Origin: Anaerolineales bacterium
GTDB lineage: Bacteria; Chloroflexota; Anaerolineae; Anaerolineales; Villigracilaceae
DNA length: 5,562 bases
Reading direction: 5' to 3'
Assembly (NCBI GenBank): GCA_028689195.1
Contig: JAQTWR010000218.1
Span: forward strand, 1-5,562
In this document: piece by piece, positions 1 to 5,213 of the stretch
How positions within the stretch are numbered: the first letter of the stretch is position 1
How the letters are laid out: each line of letters starts with the position of its first letter
Notes under the pieces: model-generated
Told to the model about the DNA's origin: nothing
The model's database searches: none
The model's input: the letters and a program-made list of their open reading frames with translations, nothing else
Translations under genes and position numbers: made by a program

Positions 1-358
1 GAACAAGACGATAGCCATTTGTATTTTTTTGCTCCAGCGATTCGCGCACTTGAGCGGCGATGGAAAGTTTGCGTTGAAACCAATCTGCATTGATGGTTGC
101 AGGATCGCGCGATTGCAAGACCCGCACGCGAATCGCGGATGTGGGATCGTACAAACCGATTGCAAGAAATCGGCGCTTGTCATCGAAGACGACGGCGAGA
201 TCGCCAACCGCGCCTTCGTGACTTTGCTCGGTAATAGATTGATCGAAAATCCACGGGTGACCCTGACGCAAAGCGCGTTCTGCGGGTTGAGTAATTCGCA
301 GCGCAATTCGTTTTGCAGAAGGCGCGGGAAGTTGAGAAAGCGATTGGTTGAAGTTCAT
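1..358 (-). CDS. RlmI-family 23S rRNA (cytosine-C5) methyltransferase, N-terminal fragment
   Basis: Leftward gene cut by the left window edge; 119 N-terminal residues are visible with no stop. Family members (COG1092; RlmI/RlmK type) methylate cytosine C5 in 23S rRNA using SAM, and have an N-terminal PUA domain followed by a Rossmann methyltransferase domain. Only the PUA part and the linker are inside the window. Supporting motifs are RALRQGHPWIF (residues 28-38) and FLAIGLYDPTSAIRVRVL (64-81), both characteristic of the family's PUA domain. The closing NGYRLV (114-119) fits the family segment that leads into the E-x-DGLPGL motif, which would lie just outside. ATG at 358-356 is the first usable start: an in-frame TGA lies about 33 bases upstream, with no ATG, GTG or TTG between. 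No Shine-Dalgarno precedes it, and a TATAAT box lies only 10 bases upstream, so the mRNA may be nearly leaderless. The catalytic domain cannot be checked. Confidence 0.85.
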   Translation of the reverse strand, partial: MNFNQSLSQLPAPSAKRIALRITQPAERALRQGHPWIFDQSITEQSHEGAVGDLAVVFDDKRRFLAIGLYDPTSAIRVRVLQSRDPATINADWFQRKLSIAAQVRESLEQKNTNGYRLV

Positions 359-368
359 TGTTTGAAAG

Positions 369-374
369 ATTATA
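369..374 (-). promoter_or_regulatory. -10 element for the RlmI-like gene
   Basis: Perfect TATAAT on the minus strand, preceded by GCTG. The last T is 10 bases before the ATG at 358, so transcription should begin only about 3-5 bases ahead of the start codon. I see no convincing -35 hexamer at 16-18 bases; a TTGAAG lies upstream, but at a spacing of 12. The 10-base string GCTGTATAAT recurs at the minus-strand promoter near 2736. Confidence 0.55.
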
Positions 375-408
375 CAGCAGAGCCGACTTCAATCTCCTTT
401 ACCAAACC

Positions 409-438
409 TTCACAAAACCTTTCGCCGCTCTGTACAAA
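409..438 (+). promoter_or_regulatory. candidate promoter of the iron-sulfur operon
   Basis: TTCACA (409-414; 5 of 6 to the -35 consensus) and TACAAA (433-438; 4 of 6 to the -10 consensus) are separated by 18 bases. The -10 is preceded by CTG, as in the two clear TATAAT boxes of this window. Transcription would start near 445, giving a leader of about 35 bases that carries the GGAGG ribosome binding site at 470-474. It is divergent from the promoter of the RlmI-like gene. This is a match by eye only. Confidence 0.35.
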
Positions 439-479
439 TAAAAATTACACTTCACGCATCATAAATTTCGGAGGCTTGC

Positions 480-1334
480 ATGGTCAACCTATTTGGAAAA
501 CGTATTCGCCTGTTTCGCCCGCGCAGTATCTGGGTGCGAAGGATCGTCCAGTGGTTCTTCTTTTTGCTGATCGCGGCAATCGCAATCAATCACACGCTCG
601 CAGAAAGCGGAGCCGCGATTCCCATCCTTTCGAGCGCGTCGCTGCATGCGGTTTGTCCCTTTGGCGGCGTGGAGACTCTCTACACCTTCTTATCCAGCGG
701 ATTGCTCGTCAAGAAAGTTCACGACGCGTCGCTTGTGCTGGCGGGGTTGAGTATTCTACTTGCCATCTTTTTTGGGCCCGTCTTCTGCGGATGGGTTTGC
801 CCGCTCGGAACAATTCAGGAATGGGTCGGCAAATTGGGGCATAAATTCTTCAAGAAACGCTACAACCATTTTGTCCCAACCAAACTCGATAATATTCTGC
901 GCTATGCGCGTTATGGAATTTTGATCTGGGTCTTGTACGTCACCGCCACAAGCGGATCGCTTGTCTTCGAGGCGTATGACCCATACTTCGCACTGTTCAA
1001 CTTCTGGTCGACTGAAGTCGCGCCTACCGCCATTCTTATACTTGGCGTAACGCTCCTCCTCTCGGTCTTTGTGGAACGTCCGTGGTGCAAGTACGCATGT
1101 CCGTACGGAGCGGTGTTGGGAGTCACGAATTTATTCCGCGTATTCTCCATCAAGCGCGTGGAATCCACCTGCAAAGCGGACGGGGCTTGCTCCATCATGT
1201 GCCCCATGAACATCCCCGTAGACAGCGTCAAGGTCGTGCGCGATCATCAATGTATCTCGTGCCTCGAATGCACGTCCGAAGCGATCTGTCCCGTAGCAAG
1301 CACTGTTGTCTTCACAAACGGAAGTGTGAAATGA
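480..1334 (+). CDS. NapH-like polyferredoxin membrane protein (4Fe-4S binding)
   Basis: 284-aa integral membrane protein of the NapH/CcoG-like class, which passes electrons between the quinone pool or a redox partner and iron-sulfur centres. Hydrophobic segments lie at about residues 20-40, 82-102, 145-163 and 181-200, giving four helices. The membrane part carries the family's cysteine signatures: HAVCPFGG (57-63), FCGWVCPLG (102-110) and WCKYACPYG (202-210). The C-terminal ferredoxin domain has C231-x5-C237-x3-C241-P and C258-x2-C261-x2-C264-x5-C270-P. In the first motif the usual middle cysteine is Asp234 (C-x2-D-x2-C). In the second, the last spacing is five residues instead of the usual three. 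GGAGG at 470-474 lies five bases before the ATG and fixes the start. The stop overlaps the next gene's start as ATGA, so the two are probably translationally coupled. The family and membrane topology are well supported; the electron donor and acceptor are unknown, and no nitrate-reductase genes are visible. Confidence 0.88.
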   Translation: MVNLFGKRIRLFRPRSIWVRRIVQWFFFLLIAAIAINHTLAESGAAIPILSSASLHAVCPFGGVETLYTFLSSGLLVKKVHDASLVLAGLSILLAIFFGPVFCGWVCPLGTIQEWVGKLGHKFFKKRYNHFVPTKLDNILRYARYGILIWVLYVTATSGSLVFEAYDPYFALFNFWSTEVAPTAILILGVTLLLSVFVERPWCKYACPYGAVLGVTNLFRVFSIKRVESTCKADGACSIMCPMNIPVDSVKVVRDHQCISCLECTSEAICPVASTVVFTNGSVK

Positions 1335-2113
1335 ACCTTACATCCAAACCCCTTGCGGTCATCATATTTGTCTTCATGTTCGGCGGAATTGCGCTCACGT
1401 CTGCGCTTGGCTGGTGGCAGACCGAATCTACAAAAGAGCCCGCCGCGTACACCGAAGGCGAATTCGCGGGGCAGGCAAACCCGGCGGATATTCGCGGATC
1501 GTACACCTTCGGCGACGTCGCCAATTCGTTTAATATCGCGCCGGAAATTCTCGCGCAGGCGTTCCAAGTTACCGACCCCGAACCCGCCACGTTCGCAGTG
1601 AAAAATCTCGAAACCATGTATCTCGACAGCGGCTACGAAATCGGCACGAACTCCGTCCGCTTGTTTGTTGCGTTCTCGCTCGGATTGCCGTTCGATACGA
1701 CAGGACAGGAAATCTACCTGCCCAAAACCGCGACGGAGATTCTACTCGCGCAGAATACCCTTGCCCCCGAGCAGATCGCGTACCTCGAATCTTATACTGT
1801 GGATGTAAAACCCGCGACAACCACCGAAGGCGAAGTTGCCCCCGCGCCCCAAGCGGAATCCACGCCCGCAGTAGAATCCGCGCCAACTGCGGCGACATCC
1901 AGCGAAGAAAGCGAGTACGTCGTCAAAGGCAAAACGATCTTCGGCGACCTCACCGGCTGGGGAGTTCCGCAAACGGTGATAGAGCAAATCATCGGCGCGC
2001 CAATGCCCAATCCTGCTATGACGGTCAAGGATTACGCCAGCGCAAATGGTCTTGATTTTGAAGCGATAAAAACTCAATTACAGGCAGAAGTGGACAAAGT
2101 AAAACCGAAATAA
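1331..2113 (+). CDS. membrane-anchored protein with two copies of a small repeated module; partner of the NapH-like protein
   Basis: 260 aa. I recognise no named function. One N-terminal hydrophobic segment (about 7-28) probably anchors the protein, with the rest outside the membrane plane. Residues 53-80 (beginning IRGSYTFGDV) and 198-258 (beginning VKGKTIFGDL) share the pattern [IV]-[RK]-G-x3-F-G-D-[VL] and then a helix-like stretch, so the module appears twice. Between them, residues 109-155 (VRLFVAFSLGLPF, later LAPEQIAYLESYTV) form a predicted helical segment. Residues 161-195 are a Pro/Ala/Ser/Thr/Glu-rich flexible linker. From memory, similar 'I-x-G-x-x-T-x-x-[DE]-[VL]' modules occur in membrane proteins encoded beside 4Fe-4S proteins in anaerobes. 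I chose ATG 1331 because it overlaps the previous stop (ATGA) and has GGAAG at 1320-1324, six bases upstream; the reading frame is open further upstream but overlaps the iron-sulfur gene. A role as an accessory or docking subunit is inferred only from the coupling. Confidence 0.8.
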   Translation: MNLTSKPLAVIIFVFMFGGIALTSALGWWQTESTKEPAAYTEGEFAGQANPADIRGSYTFGDVANSFNIAPEILAQAFQVTDPEPATFAVKNLETMYLDSGYEIGTNSVRLFVAFSLGLPFDTTGQEIYLPKTATEILLAQNTLAPEQIAYLESYTVDVKPATTTEGEVAPAPQAESTPAVESAPTAATSSEESEYVVKGKTIFGDLTGWGVPQTVIEQIIGAPMPNPAMTVKDYASANGLDFEAIKTQLQAEVDKVKPK

Positions 2114-2123
2114 ATAACCCGCC

Positions 2124-2161
2124 AAGCGCCGCGATATAAACGTCGCGGCGCTTTATTTTAT
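2124..2161 (+). terminator. rho-independent terminator after the iron-sulfur operon
   Basis: A perfect 11-bp stem pairs 2124-2134 (AAGCGCCGCGA) with 2143-2153 around an 8-base loop and runs into TTTATTTTAT. It begins 11 bases after the stop codon at 2113. The leftward gene ends at 2162, so the hairpin may also stop its transcription, although the T-rich tract on the minus strand is weaker. Confidence 0.88.
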
Positions 2162-2677
2162 CTACGCCAGCGCCATGCTGACTTGCGTGGGGCTAATCAA
2201 CAACATCGGCACAGTCAGATTAAATTGCGGCAAGTATGGGTTTGTAATATGCGCGTCGTAAATGGACAGCCACGAAATACGCATTACTTCAAGGCTCGTG
2301 CCAAGTTCAGCCTGCGTCGAGATGCGGATGCTGCCCTTCATCAAAAACGTCCCCACCACCAGATCCATTGGCTGCATCATGCGGTTGGCTTCTGAAGCGT
2401 CATAATCCAGCGCGTCCTGCGCGGGCGGAACGAGATGAAATGCAATCACGCTTGCGGTGGGAACAAACATCTCGGTAAACGACAGCGACTTGGGCGGCGC
2501 TCCGCCAAACATCACCGCCTGAGCCTTATGCAAATGCAAATAATTTGGAATGCCTTGCGTGCGCAGCAGGATGCTCACGCGCACGCTTTCTTTTGCAATC
2601 AACTCTCCGCGCACCAGCATATTGTGGGTGTAGACCATAACGGGGGCAAGTCTTTCATCAGATTCAAGCGGCTTCAT
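2162..2677 (-). CDS. conserved protein of unknown function, apparently internally duplicated
   Basis: 171 aa. I recall similar proteins in Anaerolineae genomes but cannot name a function. No signal peptide, membrane helix or catalytic motif is visible; it is probably soluble, cytoplasmic and rich in beta strands. The first half opens with PVMVYTHNMLVRGELIA, continues with VRVSILLRT and YLHLHKAQAVMFG, and ends near VPTASVIAFHL. The second half (VVGTFLMKGSIRIS, then WLSIYDAHITNPYLP, ending PMLLISPTQVSM) follows the same order of elements, suggesting two copies of one small barrel-like domain. The opening pattern V-x-V-Y-T-x4-x-R-G loosely resembles small barrel families of unknown function such as DUF6812, but I do not assert membership. 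ATG 2677 is preferred over an in-frame ATG 48 bases upstream because GGAG (2687-2684) lies six bases before it. The gene is convergent with the iron-sulfur operon and divergent from recJ. Confidence 0.78.
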   Translation of the reverse strand: MKPLESDERLAPVMVYTHNMLVRGELIAKESVRVSILLRTQGIPNYLHLHKAQAVMFGGAPPKSLSFTEMFVPTASVIAFHLVPPAQDALDYDASEANRMMQPMDLVVGTFLMKGSIRISTQAELGTSLEVMRISWLSIYDAHITNPYLPQFNLTVPMLLISPTQVSMALA

Positions 2678-2683
2678 GGTATG

Positions 2684-2687
2684 CTCC
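2684..2687 (-). promoter_or_regulatory. ribosome binding site that fixes the start of the 171-aa protein
   Basis: GGAG on the minus strand, six bases before ATG 2677. The longer alternative beginning at 2725 would add 16 residues (MRPRHNCRV...) that do not look like family sequence, and it has no comparable site. Confidence 0.7.
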
Positions 2688-2735
2688 AAAAATTCTGTAA
2701 CGCGGCAATTATGTCGCGGTCGCAACGGCGCCTAA

Positions 2736-2741
2736 ATTATA
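2736..2741 (-). promoter_or_regulatory. -10 element of the 171-aa protein gene
   Basis: Perfect TATAAT within GCTGTATAAT, identical over ten bases to the box ahead of the RlmI-like gene. Transcription should start near 2729, leaving a leader of about 50 bases that holds the GGAG site. The nearest -35-like string is TTGACG (2768-2763 on the minus strand), but its 21-base spacing is too long for a standard promoter. Confidence 0.5.
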
Positions 2742-2772
2742 CAGCGCCCTTCCGCATGAGTACGTCAACGCT

Positions 2773-2778
2773 TATACT
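2773..2778 (+). promoter_or_regulatory. -10 element of recJ
   Basis: TATACT (5 of 6 to consensus) ends 11 bases before the recJ ATG at 2790, which puts the probable transcription start about four bases ahead of the codon. No Shine-Dalgarno sequence lies between them, consistent with a near-leaderless message. No clear -35 hexamer is visible. Confidence 0.4.
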
Positions 2779-2789
2779 TTGAATCATAC

Positions 2790-4508
2790 ATGACTAATAA
2801 CGCGCCCTCCAAAAAACGCTGGCTCGTCCAGCCGCCCATTACGCCCGAAGCTGAAAAAGCCCTCGAAAAGTTTCCGCGCATTTTGAGACAGATCGTTTTC
2901 AATCGCGGTTACGCAACCGACGCCGACGCGCGCGCGTATCTCAACGCCAAGCCAAGTTTCAACCCCGATCCTTTTCAAATGACGGGGATGCGCGCCGCCG
3001 TTGACCGCATTCAATATGCCATCGAACATCACGAACCGATTGCCATCTACGGCGATTACGACGTGGACGGAGTCACGTCCACCGCGCTGCTGGTCGAAGC
3101 GTTTCAATATCTCAACGCCGACGCGCGCGGATATATTCCCAACCGATTTGAAGAAGGCTATGGATTAAATAACAACGCGCTGGACGAACTTAAGTCGAGC
3201 GGAATCAAACTCGTCATTACGGTGGACTGCGGAATTCGTTCTCCCGCCGAAGCGGAACACGCGCGCGCCGTTGGGCTAGACCTCATCATCAGCGACCACC
3301 ACCACCCCGCCGAAGGCGACCTGCCCCCCGCGTTTGCGGTCATCAATCCCAAACAAAAGGGCGACGCGTATCCCGATAAAGATTTAGCGGGCGTTGGCAT
3401 CGCATACAAAATTGCCGAAGCGCTGTTCAGCCAGCAGCCTTCAGCCCCCATCCTTGGCTCGCTGCTCGATCTCGTCGCGCTCGGCACGGTCGCAGACCTT
3501 GCGCCGTTGACGGGTGAAAATCGAATCCTCGTCCGCAACGGACTCAAACAAATGCGTCAAACTACGCGGCAGGGGCTGTTCTCGCTTGCGGCGGTTGCAG
3601 ACGTTTCGCTGCCCAAAGTCAACGCGGGGCATATCGGCTTTTCATTGGGACCGCGCCTCAACGCGGCAGGCAGATTGAAAGAAGCCCTCGCCGCGTTTGA
3701 ATTGCTCGCCACCAAAGATTCTAATCGCGCAGGTCAACTCGCGCAGGAGTTAAATATCCAAAACCGCGAGCGGCAGAATATCACGCGCGAGATGCAAATC
3801 GCGGCGGAGGAAATCGCAATGCGCGACGACCCCAACGCGTTTTTACTCTGCGCCGCGCATGAAGATTTCAACTCAGGCGTGATTGGTCTTGCCGCGTCGC
3901 GCCTGACCGAAACGCACTACCGCCCCGCGATTGTCGCCTCGAAGGGCGCGGATGAAACGCGCGGGTCGTGCCGCTCGATCCCCGAATTTCACATCACCGA
4001 CGCGCTCGATCAGTGCGCCGATTTGCTCGTCCGTCACGGGGGGCACGCGGCGGCGGCGGGATTCACCGTGAAGAATGAGAACCTATCCGCTTTGGTGGAA
4101 AGACTCAAAGCCATTGCAAAAAATCAACTTGAGGAAAAAGATTTGCGCGCCACGCTCATCGCAGACGTAGACGTCTCGCTCGCCGAAATGCGCGGCGAAT
4201 TGTACGAAAAAGCGCTGAGGTATTTGGAGCCGACGGGGTACGGGAATCCCAACCCGACTTTTGTAGCGCGAAACGTGAAAGTGAAAAACGCGCGCACCGT
4301 CGGCGCGGACGCGAAACATTTGAAGTTGACGCTCGAAGACGAGACTGGCTACCCGCACAACGCCATCGGCTTCAAACTCGGCGCGTGGCAAACCAAAATG
4401 CCCCCGCGTATTGATATTTTATTTACCTACGAACCCAATGAATATAACGGGAAGATAACCTATCAGTTGAATTTGAAAGACCTCAAATCCGCCGGCGCAA
4501 CGGAGTAA
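2790..4508 (+). CDS. recJ: single-stranded-DNA-specific 5'->3' exonuclease RecJ
   Basis: 572 aa, full length for the family (E. coli RecJ is about 577 aa). RecJ degrades single-stranded DNA 5' to 3' in recombination (RecF pathway), mismatch repair and restart of stalled forks; it is a cytoplasmic, Mn/Mg-dependent DHH phosphoesterase. The DHH domain shows IYGDYDVDGVTS (86-97), VDCG (145-148), SDHHHP (168-173) and LGTVADLAPLTGENR (231-245), which supply the metal-binding Asp and His residues. GPRLNAAGRL (287-296) follows. The DHHA1 domain shows GVIGLAASRL (363-372), RGSCRSI (391-397) and RHGGHAAAAGF (415-425). The C-terminal OB-fold-like part has EPTGYGNPNPTF (480-491). All key residues seem present, so the enzyme should be active. 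ATG 2790 suits the usual N-terminus; there is no ribosome binding site, and a -10 box sits just upstream, suggesting a near-leaderless mRNA. It appears to be a single-gene transcription unit. No terminator lies directly behind it; the first clear one is at 4788. Confidence 0.97.
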   Translation: MTNNAPSKKRWLVQPPITPEAEKALEKFPRILRQIVFNRGYATDADARAYLNAKPSFNPDPFQMTGMRAAVDRIQYAIEHHEPIAIYGDYDVDGVTSTALLVEAFQYLNADARGYIPNRFEEGYGLNNNALDELKSSGIKLVITVDCGIRSPAEAEHARAVGLDLIISDHHHPAEGDLPPAFAVINPKQKGDAYPDKDLAGVGIAYKIAEALFSQQPSAPILGSLLDLVALGTVADLAPLTGENRILVRNGLKQMRQTTRQGLFSLAAVADVSLPKVNAGHIGFSLGPRLNAAGRLKEALAAFELLATKDSNRAGQLAQELNIQNRERQNITREMQIAAEEIAMRDDPNAFLLCAAHEDFNSGVIGLAASRLTETHYRPAIVASKGADETRGSCRSIPEFHITDALDQCADLLVRHGGHAAAAGFTVKNENLSALVERLKAIAKNQLEEKDLRATLIADVDVSLAEMRGELYEKALRYLEPTGYGNPNPTFVARNVKVKNARTVGADAKHLKLTLEDETGYPHNAIGFKLGAWQTKMPPRIDILFTYEPNEYNGKITYQLNLKDLKSAGATE

Positions 4509-4540
4509 CATGAATAATGTTTGAGCATGTTTCAAGAATT

Positions 4541-4609
4541 TTAGCCACGGATTTCACGAATGCTCACGGATTTTCAAATCAAATTCGCGCAAATCTGGGG
4601 AGTGGCTAA
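4541..4609. repeat. palindromic intergenic unit 1
   Basis: Bounded by TTAGCCAC (4541-4548) and its exact reverse complement GTGGCTAA (4602-4609). Nested inside are GATTT (4550-4554) with AAATC (4591-4595), and CGAAT (4557-4561) with ATTCG (4583-4587). The 9-mer CACGGATTT also occurs twice directly (4546-4554 and 4565-4573). There is no open reading frame worth calling. It looks like a dispersed palindromic intergenic element. Confidence 0.6.
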
Positions 4610-4624
4610 GAGAATGGGCTTTCA

Positions 4625-4700
4625 TTAACCACGAAGCCACAAAGGCACGGAGACTCAAAGGATTTTTAGCGACTTGGCGACTTCGTGCCTTTGTGGTTAG
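4625..4700. repeat. palindromic intergenic unit 2
   Basis: Bounded by TTAACCAC (4625-4632) and GTGGTTAG (4693-4700), close relatives of the ends of unit 1. A 16-bp inverted repeat with one G-T wobble pairs 4637-4652 (CCACAAAGGCACGGAG) with 4681-4696 around a 28-base loop. There is no T tract after the hairpin, so it is not an ordinary terminator. Such 'CCACAAAGGCACG' palindromes are familiar to me from intergenic regions of many environmental genomes. Confidence 0.65.
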
Positions 4701-4722
4701 CCCACAAGATTAGGCGCTCCTC

Positions 4723-4746
4723 AAATCTGTGAAAATTCGCGGCGAA
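4723..4746. repeat. degenerate right end of a third palindromic unit
   Basis: AAATCTGTGAAAATTCGCGG and the following bases, ending GCGGCGAA, resemble the right half of a unit-1-type element (GTGGCTAA end, 6 of 8 bases). It also pairs imperfectly with 4543-4561 of unit 1, so it could equally be the outer arm of one large decayed palindrome. Confidence 0.35.
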
Positions 4747-4787
4747 TGAGTTCCGATTTTTATATCCATTATTGACGTCAAATTAAA

Positions 4788-4822
4788 ACAAAGGTCGCGC
4801 TTTAAGCGTGACCTTTGTTTTT
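4788..4822. terminator. bidirectional rho-independent terminator
   Basis: A 14-bp stem pairs 4788-4801 with 4805-4818 (one G-T wobble) around the 3-base loop TTA. On the plus strand it is followed by TTTTT (4818-4822); on the minus strand by TTTTAATTT. It therefore can end both recJ transcripts from the left and the SDR-rhodanese transcript from the right, whose last stop is at 4855. Confidence 0.9.
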
Positions 4823-4854
4823 GCGAATGCGTCATGCTAAAACATGGCTTACGT

Positions 4855-5196
4855 TTATTTTTGCACGGGCAACTTCGCGTGACGCCACGCGCTCATGCCG
4901 CCCTGCATATCGAAAACGGTATAACCTTCTTTGATCAAAATCTTCGCGGCGGAACCGCTGCGGCTGCCCGTAGCGCAGACGCAAACGATTTCGCGTCCTT
5001 TGGGAAGTTCGCCCATGCGCCTGTGCAATTCGTTCAGCGGAATCAACTTGGCGCTGGCGATATGTCCCTGACGAAATTCGTCCGGCTGGCGCACATCTAA
5101 TACCAGCGGATGTTTTCCAAATTTCAGTTTTTCGCTTAACTCGGCTGCGGTAAGTTTGGGGGTTGGCGGTCCAAACAGGTTGGAAAGGAAACTCAT
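4855..5196 (-). CDS. single-domain rhodanese-like protein
   Basis: 113 aa, one rhodanese domain, probably cytoplasmic. Such proteins carry a persulfide on an active-site cysteine and move sulfane sulfur to cyanide, thiols or protein acceptors. The domain shows PLVLDVRQPDEFRQGHI (30-46), then IPLNEL, and the active loop C74-ATGSR-S (74-80), a six-residue C-x4-R loop typical of sulfurtransferases rather than phosphatases. It ends with the GGMSAW motif (99-104). A second cysteine (C72) sits two residues before the catalytic one. There is no export signal: the short N-terminal MSFLSNLFGPP has no hydrophobic core. GGAG (5208-5205) lies eight bases before the ATG. The gene follows the SDR gene by 17 bases on the same strand, so the two are probably co-transcribed and end at the hairpin at 4788-4818. 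The physiological sulfur donor and acceptor cannot be inferred. Confidence 0.92.
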   Translation of the reverse strand: MSFLSNLFGPPTPKLTAAELSEKLKFGKHPLVLDVRQPDEFRQGHIASAKLIPLNELHRRMGELPKGREIVCVCATGSRSGSAAKILIKEGYTVFDMQGGMSAWRHAKLPVQK

Positions 5197-5213
5197 TATT
5201 TTTTCTCCATGAT

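Noticed and set aside
180..392. 70-codon minus-strand frame starting at TTG 392, with AAAGGAG just upstream
   Set aside because: The AAAGGAG is only one base from the TTG, and the frame is the shadow of the RlmI-like gene, whose own frame encodes conserved PUA motifs.
29..844. Long plus-strand open frame of 271 codons at the left end
   Set aside because: It runs antisense across the RlmI-like gene and then out of frame through the NapH-like gene. Its protein has no recognisable motif, while both overlapped genes have clear family signatures.
2763..2768. TTGACG as the -35 element of the minus-strand promoter at 2736-2741
   Set aside because: The spacing to TATAAT is 21 bases, outside the usual 16-18.
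3158..3547. 129-codon minus-strand frame inside recJ
   Set aside because: It is antisense to the conserved DHH motifs; its Ser/Arg/Pro/Ala-rich product is typical of a GC-rich shadow frame.
4637..4696. Strong hairpin as the recJ terminator
   Set aside because: The stem is long, but the loop is 28 bases and no T tract follows; the hairpin at 4788-4822 is a far better terminator.
4834..5100. 88-codon plus-strand frame at the right
   Set aside because: It lies entirely antisense to the rhodanese gene and has low-complexity composition without a ribosome binding site.
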